The notes: generated by a model not told the origin, from the letters alone. Counted from the first letter of the stretch, positions 42,939 to 52,279 are shown. The stretch is DNA of 64,000 bases from Rikenellaceae bacterium (GCA_015060065.1 SUZF01000002.1:62001-126000), one strand, 5' to 3'. Numbers and translations are program-made.

Positions 42939-44312
42939 ATGAAAACACTTCGACTCGTCATTGTTTCACTCGTCGCCGTCGCATCTGTTTCGACAGCCTC
43001 GACAGCCTTGGCTCAACACCATCACAAACACGACAAGTACTCTCCGACGGTGTATCTGATTTCGGTAAAAGAGACCGATACGATATACCAAAACCCTCCG
43101 GCAATGATACAACGTATCGCCGACAACAACGCTGCCATGGAGCAGGTGATTCTCGACTATACCGAGACACATCGTCCTGGTGTGCAGCAGGTCGATAAGC
43201 CTATGTTCATATTCAGCACCAAGGACAACAAATTCTCGTTTGCCATTGGCGGATATGTCAATCTGCGAGCAAGTTACGACTTTGGAGGCATGGTCAATAA
43301 CATCGATTTTGTGCCTTACAACATCCCTATTCCGGGCAACTATGCCACCAAGCAACGACTTGGCATGGATGCATCCACTTCGCGAGTCTATTTGAAGGCC
43401 ATTGCCAACAGTCGCGCCCTGGGTCGCGTGGTAATCTTTATGGATGCCGACTTCCGAGGCGGCAGCGCATATAGTTATACTCCGCGTGTGCGCTCGGCAT
43501 TCGTTTCGTTCAAGGGTCTTACTATCGGTCGTGATGTCACAACCTTCTGTGACCTCTCTGCGGCACCTACGACCATCGACTTCCAAGGCCCCAATGCCTA
43601 CAACTTCCGCTTTGCGACGATGATTCGCTACGAGTTCTCGCTCTGGCGCGACATCTTCAAGATGGGTGTGGCTGCCGAGATGCCCAACGTGAGTGCCACG
43701 TATGGCAATACCGCAGCAACCAACTTCGCGCCTATGCCGCAACGTATGCCCGACTTCCCGGTTTATGCCCAATTCTCGTGGGGAAAGAGTCGCCAAAGCC
43801 ACATCCGCGCATCGGCAGTCTTCCGCAATATGTACGCATACGACGTTGCTCGCGATAAGAACACATCTCTCTTCGGCTGGGGAGTGCAGGCGAGTGGTCG
43901 TATCAATATCGGACGCTTTCTCGATATCTTCTTCAACGGAGTTTATGGCGAAGGTATAACCCCCTATATTCAGGATTTGACAGGTTCGGGTCTTGACTTT
44001 ACCCCCAATCCGCTCAAACCTACCTCAATTCAGACAATGCCGATGTATGGCTGGCAGGCTGCGGCACAGATTAACCTTTCGCGACGTTTGTCACTCTCCG
44101 GAGGTTACTCGGCTGTGAATGTTCAGCGCAAGAATCGCTACTTCACCGAGGACCAATACAAGCAGGGACAGTATATCTTTGGCAATATCTTCTTCCACAT
44201 CACTCCGCGCATGAAGGTTGCTGCCGAGTATCTCTATGGTCAGCGCAAGAATATGAATGGCGAAAAGAACCACGCCAACCGCGTAAATGTAATGGCACAG
44301 TACAATTTTTAG
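42939..44312 (+). CDS. DcaP-like outer membrane porin
   Basis: A beta-barrel protein of 457 residues. The ATG at 42939 is preferred to a TTG two codons upstream. Signal peptide to about residue 24 (VSLVAVASVSTASTALAQ), then a His-rich start (HHHKHDKYSP). A helical or coiled stretch of about 40 residues leads into the barrel, which begins FSFAIGGYVNLRASYDFGG and ends VNVMAQYNF with a terminal Phe. The region near FMDADFRGG, SAFVSFKGLTIGRDVTTFCDL and RFATMIRYEFSLW matches the DcaP/OprP-like porins, which form trimers and pass small acids or dipeptides. It is monocistronic, with a strong terminator. Confidence 0.8.
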   Translation: MKTLRLVIVSLVAVASVSTASTALAQHHHKHDKYSPTVYLISVKETDTIYQNPPAMIQRIADNNAAMEQVILDYTETHRPGVQQVDKPMFIFSTKDNKFSFAIGGYVNLRASYDFGGMVNNIDFVPYNIPIPGNYATKQRLGMDASTSRVYLKAIANSRALGRVVIFMDADFRGGSAYSYTPRVRSAFVSFKGLTIGRDVTTFCDLSAAPTTIDFQGPNAYNFRFATMIRYEFSLWRDIFKMGVAAEMPNVSATYGNTAATNFAPMPQRMPDFPVYAQFSWGKSRQSHIRASAVFRNMYAYDVARDKNTSLFGWGVQASGRINIGRFLDIFFNGVYGEGITPYIQDLTGSGLDFTPNPLKPTSIQTMPMYGWQAAAQINLSRRLSLSGGYSAVNVQRKNRYFTEDQYKQGQYIFGNIFFHITPRMKVAAEYLYGQRKNMNGEKNHANRVNVMAQYNF

Positions 44313-44346
44313 GCGCACCCGACAAAGGCCCTATGCCTAAATGCCA

Positions 44347-44389
44347 AGTGGCTGTCCTGACATAATTGTCGGACAGCCACTCTTTGTTA
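44347..44389 (+). terminator. Intrinsic terminator after the DcaP-like gene
   Basis: AGTGGCTGTCC (44347-44357) pairs perfectly with GGACAGCCACT (44371-44381), with an inner TGACA/TGTC extension and a T-rich tail. The A-rich left flank is weak, so it probably works mainly rightward. Confidence 0.85.
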
Positions 44390-44412
44390 GCAATTACTCT
44401 ATTAGACTATCT

Positions 44413-45774
44413 CTATCCTAAATATGCTCCCGCGTCGCGCAACTCTGCTCGCAAAGCCTCAACATCAATCTGCGAGGGCAGAACTCCCGCCTTCACAGCG
44501 TGACGTGCTGCACGACCTGCGGCTTCGCCCAGAGCCATACATGTTGACATCACGCGAGTCGAAGCCATAGCCTCGTGGCTCATCGACGAGCAGCGACCTG
44601 CTACGAGCAGACCCTCAACCTTTTCGGGCAGCAAGCAGCGATAGGGGATATCATAGCAGTCATCGCAGTAGTAGAGTGTGCAGTCGCCACCCTTGGCGTG
44701 GTGAATATCTACGGGGTAACTTGCCACGGCAATCGTATCGTCGAAACGACGGCAAGCGACGATATCGTCATCCGTAAGCACATACTTACCCACAATTACA
44801 CGGCTCTCGCGGATGCCCATAAAGTCGGCAACCTGCGCCATATATGCCTCCTCGAATCCGGGAACAAACTCCTTCAAATAACGCTGAATCTCGTAAATCT
44901 GCTTACGGGCAGTCATCTCGCCATAGGTATAACTCTCCGGCTTGGTCGAATCAACACCATTCACGCGCGACATATTTACCCAAATCTCGTCATCCATCAT
45001 ACCCGTAATGAGGATTGTACGTGCCACAGGAATCTCGATACCCTTCTCCTGCGCCTTGCGGATGCGGTTACGCAGACCCACAGTGATAAACTTACCCTCG
45101 CGGAAGTGTTCGTGCGGCATAATATCCATATCATACTCATCGGGGTCGCCCGTGATGGCATCACGCAGACGCTGCACATCGACACCTCGCATCTGGAACA
45201 TCAGGGTCGGGGGTTGCATACCTCCCTCGGCATCGCCCTTATGGCACTCAACACCTGCGCGGCAAGCAACATCGCCATCGCCCGTGCAGTCGATTACACA
45301 CTTGGCAAGGATAGCCTCGCGACCAGCCTTCGACTCGATGATAACGCCCTTTACCTCGTTACCCTCGCGAATAGCATCAACCGTAAAGGCATAGAGCAGC
45401 ACCTCAACGCCACACTCCTCCATAATCTCAAATGCCACGCGCTTCGCCTCGTCGGGATTGATAATCGTAAGGCTGACGTGCAGTTGGCAGGGTCGATGGT
45501 CGCTTGCAGCACCACGAGCCTGCAAACGGTCGATAAACTTCTGGGGCAGACCCTTGATAATCTGGTTGCCCTTACGACCGAGATAACTCAAAATAGGCAA
45601 TCCGATAGTCAGGTTACCTCCGAGATAGCCACGGCTCTCGACAATCATAACTTTCAATCCCTCGGCAGCGGCCGCTTGTGCCGCCATAATTCCTGCGGGG
45701 CCTCCGCCCACTACCAATACATCTACTTCCGAGCGCACGGGAATCTCACGTGCCGGTTCTTTCACGGTTTTCAT
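44413..45774 (-). CDS. FAD-dependent oxidoreductase
   Basis: A flavoprotein of about 453 residues. The ATG at 45774 (MKTVKEPAREIPVRS) is chosen; the open frame extends 23 codons into the upstream gene. The Rossmann motif VDVLVVGGGPAGIMAAQAAAAEGLKVMIVESRGYLGGN lies near residues 17-54, CVIDCTGDGDVACRAG near 190 and the second FAD contact RCLLPEKVEGLLVAGRCSSMSHEAMASTRVMSTCMALGEAAG near 385-425. Both cysteine-rich spots are typical of the FAD_oxidored (PF12831) group found beside sugar-acid or alpha-keto acid catabolism genes. It follows the MFS transporter by 28 bp, so the pair probably import and oxidise one compound. Confidence 0.88.
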   Translation of the reverse strand: MKTVKEPAREIPVRSEVDVLVVGGGPAGIMAAQAAAAEGLKVMIVESRGYLGGNLTIGLPILSYLGRKGNQIIKGLPQKFIDRLQARGAASDHRPCQLHVSLTIINPDEAKRVAFEIMEECGVEVLLYAFTVDAIREGNEVKGVIIESKAGREAILAKCVIDCTGDGDVACRAGVECHKGDAEGGMQPPTLMFQMRGVDVQRLRDAITGDPDEYDMDIMPHEHFREGKFITVGLRNRIRKAQEKGIEIPVARTILITGMMDDEIWVNMSRVNGVDSTKPESYTYGEMTARKQIYEIQRYLKEFVPGFEEAYMAQVADFMGIRESRVIVGKYVLTDDDIVACRRFDDTIAVASYPVDIHHAKGGDCTLYYCDDCYDIPYRCLLPEKVEGLLVAGRCSSMSHEAMASTRVMSTCMALGEAAGRAARHAVKAGVLPSQIDVEALRAELRDAGAYLG

Positions 45775-45802
45775 ATCTTTATTGCGTTTAGATTTTATTC
45801 TC

Positions 45803-47098
45803 TTATTTGATTGTCGGGGTTTCGGGGCGCACCATCTTCGCAAGAATCAGAGCCGAGAGTGGGTGTAACACAGCCATAATGCCAAATAACACAGTCCACA
45901 TCTCGGAGGGAATCGAGCCGACGAATTGGTTAAATACCACACTTCCCAACGCGCCTGCTCCGCAGCAGATACCCATAACACTTGCCACATTCTTAATCGG
46001 GAAAGTCTCGGCAAGAACTACGGGCAATGTGTAGAGCCAACTCAAACACATTACCGCCACGAGCGAGAATATTGCAACCACAAGACCCACTCTCCACGCA
46101 AAGGGCAGAGCCTCGGCACCACCGACAAACGGTACCAACGCGCAGAGCGGAGCCGCCAAAACCGTAGCGATAAGCGTAATCTTACGCGATGAGAGGCTCG
46201 CACATCCGCGACGAATCATCGAGTCAGACCACATCGAGGTAAGGATGCCTCCGATAGCACCCACAAGGAAGGGGATACCTCCAATCCACTGAATCATATC
46301 GAGGGTCTGCTGATGTGTAAGATTTTGAGCCTCGCCCATACTGCGCAGATAACCGGGCAACCAGAAGCAGCAGAAGTACCACACCGGGTCGCTGACAAGG
46401 CGAATCAGGAATGCGCCCCACAACGTGCGGGTGCGGAACAGGCCGCCCAACGTAAAGGGTTTTACCTCCTCTCCCGTAGGGCTCTTCTTGTCGGCATTGA
46501 TTGTAAGGTCAAGCACCTCCTGCGAGGGAGTTTTATAGACAAACACCCACACCACGGCAATTGCCAAGCCTACGAAGCCTGCGATGAGGAATACATCCTG
46601 CCACGACGAGAGCCAGCGCATCAGAGCCGCAATAACTAACGGAGCAATTACCGCACCGAGTGAGCCACCAACCGTACAGAGGCTGTTTGCCGTAGCACGC
46701 TGGCGTTTCTCGAACCAGAGAGTAACAGCCACAAGTTGTCCTGCGAAAATCGTAGGCTCGGCAAGACCCAGCACACCACGGCAGGCTGCGAACTGCCACA
46801 ACTCCTGCGCGACACCACCTCCGATGCAGGCGAGCGACCAAACGACAATACCACCCAACATCACCGACTTGGGTCCAAACTTATCGACCAAAAATCCCGA
46901 AATGGGATACATCAACGCATAGCAGATAAGGAAGATATTGACAATCCACGCATACTCCAAGTCGCCGATGGCAAAGTGGTCAAGGATTTCGGGTTTGAGA
47001 ATCGACAACAACTGGCGGTCGAGGTAGTTGCAGATGATGGCGACAAAGATGGTTGCAACAATCACCCACTTACGGTTTGAGTTTGTAACAGAGTTCAT
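45803..47098 (-). CDS. MFS transporter, ACS/hexuronate-like
   Basis: A 431-residue inner-membrane permease with the usual twelve-segment pattern. Segment 1 carries IFVAIICNYLDRQLLSILKPEI, the N-Y-x-D-R motif of the anion:cation symporter (ACS) family, which includes hexuronate and sialic acid carriers. Loop 2-3 has SGFLVDKFGPKSVM; later marks are RGVLGLAEPTIFAGQLVAV and a C-terminal half starting FRTRTLWGAFLIRLVSDPVWYF. A substrate such as a sugar acid is plausible but not shown. First gene of a two-gene operon with the FAD oxidoreductase. A -7 element lies 23 nt upstream. Confidence 0.9.
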   Translation of the reverse strand: MNSVTNSNRKWVIVATIFVAIICNYLDRQLLSILKPEILDHFAIGDLEYAWIVNIFLICYALMYPISGFLVDKFGPKSVMLGGIVVWSLACIGGGVAQELWQFAACRGVLGLAEPTIFAGQLVAVTLWFEKRQRATANSLCTVGGSLGAVIAPLVIAALMRWLSSWQDVFLIAGFVGLAIAVVWVFVYKTPSQEVLDLTINADKKSPTGEEVKPFTLGGLFRTRTLWGAFLIRLVSDPVWYFCCFWLPGYLRSMGEAQNLTHQQTLDMIQWIGGIPFLVGAIGGILTSMWSDSMIRRGCASLSSRKITLIATVLAAPLCALVPFVGGAEALPFAWRVGLVVAIFSLVAVMCLSWLYTLPVVLAETFPIKNVASVMGICCGAGALGSVVFNQFVGSIPSEMWTVLFGIMAVLHPLSALILAKMVRPETPTIK

Positions 47099-47121
47099 TA
47101 AACAGAAATTTTAATTACTTA

Positions 47122-47129
47122 CAAAATTA
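47122..47129 (-). promoter_or_regulatory. -7 element of the MFS-FAD oxidoreductase operon
   Basis: The minus strand reads TAATTTTG, 23 nt before the ATG at 47098. A nearby A/T tract lies upstream. Confidence 0.55.
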
Positions 47130-47212
47130 CGATTTTTTTTCAGAATAGCAATCGCTGCGATAGACATTTAGGCTCAACAATCTCAATGCGATTCCGATAA
47201 ATATATAAACGC

Positions 47213-47250
47213 AAAAATGGGCAGTCATACGTAATGCCTTGCCCATTTTT
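47213..47250. terminator. Terminator between the MmcQ/YjbR and MFS genes
   Basis: AAAAATGGGCA and TGCCCATTTTT are perfect complements 16 nt apart, so both strands end in a T run. On the minus strand it closes the mmcQ-like transcript. Confidence 0.75.
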
Positions 47251-47310
47251 CGCTCTTTTTTCACACCTTCCGCAGAAGCGAACTCTTACAACAAGGCGGC
47301 ACTTCAATTT

Positions 47311-47712
47311 TTACACAAACCTCTCGGCATCATCCACAACACCCTCGGTCGCAATATCTGCGAGAATCTGCTCGCGCAGAGCCTTCGGAGTGACATTCTG
47401 TCGCACGACAAGCATATAGGAGTGTCGCAACTCGCGGCGCAAAGCCTCGTCCGAGAGCCTGCCCTCAAAGCGGACATCGTTCCAGTGGCGTTTGTTCATG
47501 TGCCATGCAGCCGTAATCTGGGGGTAACGGTCGCGCAAGATTATGGCACGTTCAGGGTCACACTTCACAACAAAGTGGTCCGGCTTTTCGAGCATCAACA
47601 TAGCAAACATACGCCCACCAACTTTATATACCAAGGTCGAGTCATCGAAGGGCAGAGTCTCCTCGACATCAGGCAGCGACAGACAGTATTCGCGAAACTC
47701 AACAATATCCAT
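47311..47712 (-). CDS. MmcQ/YjbR family protein
   Basis: A 133-residue protein of the MmcQ/YjbR superfamily, a small alpha/beta fold with a double-wing-like surface. Members are often called DNA-binding, but function is unproven. Visible family pattern: an N-terminal helix (MDIVEFREYCLSLP) with PDVEETLPFDDSTLVYKVGGRMFAML, DHFVVKCDPERA, PAWHMNKRHW-like NKRHWNDVRFEG and a C-terminal helix region (RRELRHSYMLVVRQN). Monocistronic; no clear promoter seen. Confidence 0.9.
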   Translation of the reverse strand: MDIVEFREYCLSLPDVEETLPFDDSTLVYKVGGRMFAMLMLEKPDHFVVKCDPERAIILRDRYPQITAAWHMNKRHWNDVRFEGRLSDEALRRELRHSYMLVVRQNVTPKALREQILADIATEGVVDDAERFV

Positions 47713-47749
47713 AGCGGATTACGATTTGTAGGGTGCGTATAAATAATTT

Positions 47750-47825
47750 AGGGAGTTTAATGAGATTAGGGAGGCAGGAACTCTCGCGGACAATCCTTAA
47801 ACTCTCTAATCTCACTAAACTCCCC
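47750..47825. repeat. Long imperfect inverted repeat downstream of the TIM-barrel lipoprotein
   Basis: A left arm of about 23 bases (47751-47773, GGGAGTTTAATGAGATTAGG onward) and a right arm (47802-47825) are near-perfect complements with a loop of about 28 nt. It lies just after the minus-strand gene that stops at 47844 and before the mmcQ start. It could end or stabilise that transcript. No T run follows closely on the minus strand. Confidence 0.65.
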
Positions 47826-47843
47826 AATCTCGACTAAACGGGA

Positions 47844-50453
47844 TTAGTTACCCATCTTCTTACGATAAGCGGGATAGACGTGATTGTAGTAGTTGTGGAT
47901 AATCGTACTCCACGAGGCATTACAATCCACAGCATACGAAGCCGGCTCATAAGAGAATGGACCGCGATAGCCGTAATTTACAACGGCTTCATAAGTTTCG
48001 CCCCACTCCAACTTATCGTGGTATTGATACATACCCGAATATCCCGGGAATACGTGTTGATCTCGGTCATTACCGCCTCCGTGAACGTGCAGAGCGGTCA
48101 TAAGACCCTTATTCAGGCCTTTGATATACGATGCACCAGTATTATACAGTTTGATTGTTCCGTGCGAGAAGTCGAAGCAGAACTTACAATCCGTCGCCTG
48201 ACCCAAGAAATCGTTGATATACGACGGCTGCATGGTCATACTGTTCGATGGCGATCCATAATTACCAAGATTCTCCATAACCAGCGTTGTTCCGGCACTC
48301 TTTGCTACGGCGCCCAACTCTTTAAGCGACTTGACCAGAGAGGCTTTGCGGGCGTCTGCATACGTACCCGTGTACAGGTACGCACCATTCGTTCCACCAT
48401 CACGCCATCCCGAAGGATGAATCAGTACATACTTCGGTTTGAGAATCTTACCGACGTGGGTGATTATATTCGACATCTTCGATACCGCAGCAGCACGGAT
48501 AGACTCGGTCTTGTGTGCAAAATCAACTAAATCGCTGTCGTTACCCGTAGTATATGAGCCATCAGCATTTTTCGTATAGGTAGTACCGATTCCCGGCAGG
48601 TGGATATGCCAAACCTTCAATCCCGCTGCATCGATTTTGTCTTTTGCCGCTTGAAGTTTCTCATCCCACTTTGTGGTATTTCCATTGCTGCCATCCGGAG
48701 CGTAGAAGAAACTCCAACCCACTGACAAATCGACATACTCTGCACCGGTGCTTTTCAGTTGCGACAGCGTGCCCATCCATGTTGCACTCTCAATACTTGC
48801 GGTCGCGCTTACGGGCAACATCAACTTCTTCACATTCGTAACAGTACCCTTGCTGATAACAAAGTGTTCGGCATCGGCCTGATAGGGATAAGCAACCTTG
48901 CGAATCTCGATATCGTCGATAAAGAACTCGGAGAGCGCAGATGCCGACGAATACGACATCAACATTATTACCGTATCGTTGGTCACAGCACCCAAATCAA
49001 CACGAATTGTGTGCCAGTTGGCGTCTTTAATCTCGTTATTTACCGGATTGTCGATGACAAGATGCTCATAAAAATTACCAGCAGTCAATGTCGGGATAGG
49101 GAGTGTTCCGGTGGTTGCAGTCCAATACGCACCATCCTTCGGTGTCGAAACTAATTTTCCGTCGAAATAGTATGCAAGTACGCAACCCGGACCGTCCGGT
49201 GTTATTCTTACAAGCATGGGATCTGCATCTGCCGATGCACCATTCTTGAATGCTACCTTGAACGTAACCTGCGCCATGCAGACCTCATTCTCGGCAATGT
49301 TGGTCAACTTCGGGAAGCGGAGAATTCCGCGATATTTCGTCGGAGAGCCTACCGCCAACGCACCATCAACCTCACGACACTGGAAAAGCATCTGCCAATT
49401 ATCCAATGCACGGCTCTTCAAGTACGAGGCTGTCATCACATTATTTTGAGCAGTCTGATAGTCCGTCGATATTGCATCCGTTCCATAACCGGTACTTGTT
49501 CCCGACGAAACAATCGACTTCGAAATCTCGTAACCCGTAGCATTTGCACCCGCGGGGTTACCGAAGCCCTTGGTGCCGGCCTGACGGTCTGCGCCCCATA
49601 CGTTCTTGTCGAAATGCTCGGCATAGAGAAGATTAGTCGCCGGAGCATAGGCAATAGCGGGAGTCGAGAGGATATCATTAACCTTAATTGTTCGCGGTGT
49701 TGTCGAATCGATAACGACTGCCTTACCCGCAGTGTCGCTGATTGATATTTTCAAGCCCGACGCATAGGTCTTTGCCGGCAGAACGATATAAAAATCAACG
49801 CCTGTGGCATTCAGTTTCACACCACCGACATTTTCGCAGTTCAGCACCACCGAAGAGCGAGCCAGACCCGACACAGCAGCGGCCACACCATCTGTTGCAT
49901 TGTAGGAGAATGTTCCACACACAGCACCTCCCGCACGGTCGGTAACTGCAATAGACGAAATGGTTGCCGAACCGGTAAGAGTGAGTTTCAGCACACCGCA
50001 CACCGAACGGAGTCTTACGCCCGTCTCTGCGCTACCCGTACCATACATCGGATTAGCCTTAACTCCGAAAGAGTTGGGAGCATAGAACTGTGCCGGCTGC
50101 AACAGCATCTTGCTTGTACTTACGCGAAGTTCCGAGGGGTAGAACACCGTATAAGATGTAGCTGCCGGTACATATACGTGAGCCGAACTGCCATCCGAAA
50201 ATACATCATACGACTTATTATTGACCGTAACAGCATCACCATCACTCCAAACGAGTTTTCCACTGCCACTATGAGCCGTGCGGCTATCGTCGGTCAATTC
50301 GTCACCGGCAAAGAGGTTGAGACGGACATACCCTTCGGGAATCTCGGTTTCGGGGTTATTGTTTGCACCCTGATTTATCTCCTCGTCAATCGAGGTGGTC
50401 TCGCAAGCGCATACCACGCCTGCAACCAACAGAAGAAGGAATAACTTTTTCAT
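47844..50453 (-). CDS. Surface lipoprotein with fimbrillin-like, jelly-roll-like and sugar-isomerase-like TIM-barrel domains
   Basis: An 869-residue exported lipoprotein. The start ATG 50453 (MKKLFLLLLVAGVVCAC) lies one base after the stop of a small ORF; a Met five codons upstream would overlap that ORF. A lipobox ends at Cys 17. Residues about 35-265 resemble a fimbrillin/Mfa-like fold (GKLVWSDGDAVTVNN, VRLRSVCGVLKLTLTG, RAGGAVCGTFSY). A middle domain (about 270-530) looks like a laminin-G or carbohydrate-binding jelly roll, ending IDDIEIRK. The last 330 residues are an AP-endonuclease-2/xylose-isomerase-like barrel with metal-ligand-like VMENLGNYG, FCFDFSHG, ALHVHGGGNDRDQHVFPGYSG and PFSYEP. 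A close paralogue lies at 52320-54776. Confidence 0.83.
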   Translation of the reverse strand: MKKLFLLLLVAGVVCACETTSIDEEINQGANNNPETEIPEGYVRLNLFAGDELTDDSRTAHSGSGKLVWSDGDAVTVNNKSYDVFSDGSSAHVYVPAATSYTVFYPSELRVSTSKMLLQPAQFYAPNSFGVKANPMYGTGSAETGVRLRSVCGVLKLTLTGSATISSIAVTDRAGGAVCGTFSYNATDGVAAAVSGLARSSVVLNCENVGGVKLNATGVDFYIVLPAKTYASGLKISISDTAGKAVVIDSTTPRTIKVNDILSTPAIAYAPATNLLYAEHFDKNVWGADRQAGTKGFGNPAGANATGYEISKSIVSSGTSTGYGTDAISTDYQTAQNNVMTASYLKSRALDNWQMLFQCREVDGALAVGSPTKYRGILRFPKLTNIAENEVCMAQVTFKVAFKNGASADADPMLVRITPDGPGCVLAYYFDGKLVSTPKDGAYWTATTGTLPIPTLTAGNFYEHLVIDNPVNNEIKDANWHTIRVDLGAVTNDTVIMLMSYSSASALSEFFIDDIEIRKVAYPYQADAEHFVISKGTVTNVKKLMLPVSATASIESATWMGTLSQLKSTGAEYVDLSVGWSFFYAPDGSNGNTTKWDEKLQAAKDKIDAAGLKVWHIHLPGIGTTYTKNADGSYTTGNDSDLVDFAHKTESIRAAAVSKMSNIITHVGKILKPKYVLIHPSGWRDGGTNGAYLYTGTYADARKASLVKSLKELGAVAKSAGTTLVMENLGNYGSPSNSMTMQPSYINDFLGQATDCKFCFDFSHGTIKLYNTGASYIKGLNKGLMTALHVHGGGNDRDQHVFPGYSGMYQYHDKLEWGETYEAVVNYGYRGPFSYEPASYAVDCNASWSTIIHNYYNHVYPAYRKKMGN

Positions 50454-50454
50454 A

Positions 50455-50625
50455 CTACCACGCTTCATTATCGGTTGATTCGGTCATTTCGTCCATTTCG
50501 AACGATTCAGGAGCCGCAACACCCTGAATTGTAGCACCGAAGGAGATGCTCACACAAAATCCCTGCTCTGACTTCACTTCCACAACTCGAAGTGCAGGTG
50601 CTTGATAAACTTTAAGAATTGTCAT
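50455..50625 (-). CDS. Small ORF, 56 residues, GF[CA]xS family
   Basis: Found by translating the leader of the downstream lipoprotein gene. ATG is at 50625, TAG at 50457-50455, one base before the lipoprotein start, which suggests translational coupling. The peptide starts MTILKVYQAPALRVVEV and ends in STDNEAW. It aligns without gaps over all 56 positions with the ORF at 54781-54951, with 22 identities including Y7, P10, VVE 14-16, E20, GFCVSI 22-27, F29, G35, D45, M47, D52, E54 and W56. No signal peptide or membrane segment is seen, and it is acidic toward the C-terminus. Function is unknown. It is preceded by its own promoter. Confidence 0.75.
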   Translation of the reverse strand: MTILKVYQAPALRVVEVKSEQGFCVSISFGATIQGVAAPESFEMDEMTESTDNEAW

Positions 50626-50706
50626 AGTTTTTTGTTGGTTTTTGGTCTATGCATATCGTAAATAGTCAAAGGCCACTTCGAGCCTCACACATCGACACAC
50701 ACGTTA

Positions 50707-50714
50707 CAAAATTA
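50707..50714 (-). promoter_or_regulatory. -7 element of the small ORF and lipoprotein unit
   Basis: The minus strand reads TAATTTTG about 80 nt before the small ORF start. It makes this a transcription unit separate from the GH30 gene. Confidence 0.6.
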
Positions 50715-50767
50715 ACTATTTTTTTTCAATTCCACGCTTTTTTTCACGATTTTTACTACTGTTACTT

Positions 50768-50811
50768 CAAAAAATCAGGTCGGGAACGAGTCTGTTACTC
50801 ATCCCCGACCT
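50768..50811 (-). terminator. Intrinsic terminator after the GH30 gene
   Basis: On the minus strand AGGTCGGGGATGAGT pairs with ACTCGTTCCCGACCT (two mismatches) around a 5-nt loop; GATTTTTT follows. Confidence 0.85.
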
Positions 50812-50831
50812 CTCAATTCTTTTGGCAAAAT

Positions 50832-52247
50832 CTATTGTTTATCTATCAGCACCGTTGTCAGCGACCACGTGTTCATCGGCAGGCAAAGAGCCATATATTG
50901 GTCCTTGAATTTAATCTGTACGCGCTGGCGTTTCAACGGCTTGTCGTGTGCAGCAACCACTACAACGTAGTCGCCCTCCGGATTTCGGAAGGCTATGGCA
51001 GTCATACCCTCCTCCGGCTGCTCGATAGAGAGAATCTTCGCACCACGCTTCACATAGGGCGAGAATTGACGGAAGAATGCAGCCTGCGTACTCTCGGTAA
51101 CCGTTCCCGTTTCGAGGTCGATCGAGAGCAGACCTGCGCACGGGTGACGACCCGTATTAGGCTGTCCATCCTCATCGAGCAGAAGATTCCACGACGAAAA
51201 CGACGAACATCCGTTATTGAGCGCACCGAATACATACTCTGCCCACCAAACCTGATTCTGCACAGCAGCCATAGCAAACGAGGGGCCGCGCTCGGTAAGG
51301 TGCATCTTTGTTCCCGGATAGCGACGCAACACCTCCTGCAACATCTCCGGCTTACCGCTATAAGGATGCCAAGCCACAGCCTCGGCATTACGCTGTACGC
51401 GCTTATCGCCAAGCATCTCGACCACACGCTCCCAGCCAATGTAGTCGTGGTCCCAAATCCAGATTTTGGTATCCAAACCTGCCGATTTGAACGCCTGCGG
51501 CATATACTTTCCGGCAAGTTCAATCTCCTGCTTTGCCGAGACCAGAGTTGCGGGGCAACCACCACGCTGGTCGGTACTCGGCTCGTTCTGCACGGTTACC
51601 GCGTCGATATTGATTCCGTGTGCCTTGTAAGCCTTCAAGTATGCCGCCCAATAGTTCGCGAATGCGGGCATATACTCGTCAAGCAACGAGCCTCCGCACA
51701 TCTGTCCATTGGACTTCATCCAACCGGGCATACTCCACACCGACGAGAAGGTATAGACCTCCGGGCAGTACTGCGACACCAACTTAATCATCGGAATCAT
51801 ATACTGCTCATCGCGTGCAATCGAGAAGTTCTTCATCTCGACATCGCCCTTCGTTTCGTTATAGTTGTAGAGTTCGGTCGCGTAGTCGCTCGACCCACAG
51901 TTCAGGCGAATCATCGAGAGATTCAGGCCTCGCTTGGTAAAGGCTGTTTTCATCAACTTATGGCGCGACTCCGCATCAAGTTGCGAGAGAAGCCAGCACG
52001 AGGCATCGGTCAGCGATACGCCAATACCGAAGTACTCGTGTGAGGGTTTTGCCGCATCGAGGTCGATGGGTTTGTGTAGCGAGTAGTAGTGATGCGAAAA
52101 CGGAGTGTTGAGTACCTCATGCAGAGGCTTATCCTTGGTGGTCTGCAACACCTTAAATCGCACTTCGCCCTCCTTGGGAACATAGGAGCCTGCCGTAGCA
52201 ACCGCGGCTATCATCACGGCAACGCTCATCATAAAAAATCTCTTCAT
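50832..52247 (-). CDS. GH30-family glycoside hydrolase
   Basis: An exported enzyme of about 471 residues (start ATG 52247, MKRFFMMSVAVMIAAVATAG). The family contains glucosylceramidases, beta-1,6-glucanases and related retaining enzymes. Visible marks: GIGVSLTDASCWLL near residue 75, LSMIRLNCGSSDYA, VWSMPGWMKSNGQM, and the acid/base Glu in VTVQNEPSTDQRGG near 215. The nucleophile Glu is in MHLTERGPSF near 312, followed by the C-terminal beta domain (FFRQFSPYVKRGAKIL, VVVVAAHDKPLK). It has its own promoter and terminator within the polysaccharide-utilisation type locus, and is the only evident glycosidase there. Substrate preference is not readable by eye. Confidence 0.92.
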   Translation of the reverse strand: MKRFFMMSVAVMIAAVATAGSYVPKEGEVRFKVLQTTKDKPLHEVLNTPFSHHYYSLHKPIDLDAAKPSHEYFGIGVSLTDASCWLLSQLDAESRHKLMKTAFTKRGLNLSMIRLNCGSSDYATELYNYNETKGDVEMKNFSIARDEQYMIPMIKLVSQYCPEVYTFSSVWSMPGWMKSNGQMCGGSLLDEYMPAFANYWAAYLKAYKAHGINIDAVTVQNEPSTDQRGGCPATLVSAKQEIELAGKYMPQAFKSAGLDTKIWIWDHDYIGWERVVEMLGDKRVQRNAEAVAWHPYSGKPEMLQEVLRRYPGTKMHLTERGPSFAMAAVQNQVWWAEYVFGALNNGCSSFSSWNLLLDEDGQPNTGRHPCAGLLSIDLETGTVTESTQAAFFRQFSPYVKRGAKILSIEQPEEGMTAIAFRNPEGDYVVVVAAHDKPLKRQRVQIKFKDQYMALCLPMNTWSLTTVLIDKQ

Positions 52248-52279
52248 ATAATTCACTTGGTTTTGATTTTAGTCTATTA

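Noticed and set aside
44575..45810. A 411-codon plus-strand frame opposite the FAD oxidoreductase
   Set aside because: Shadow frame; the minus strand has clear FAD motifs.
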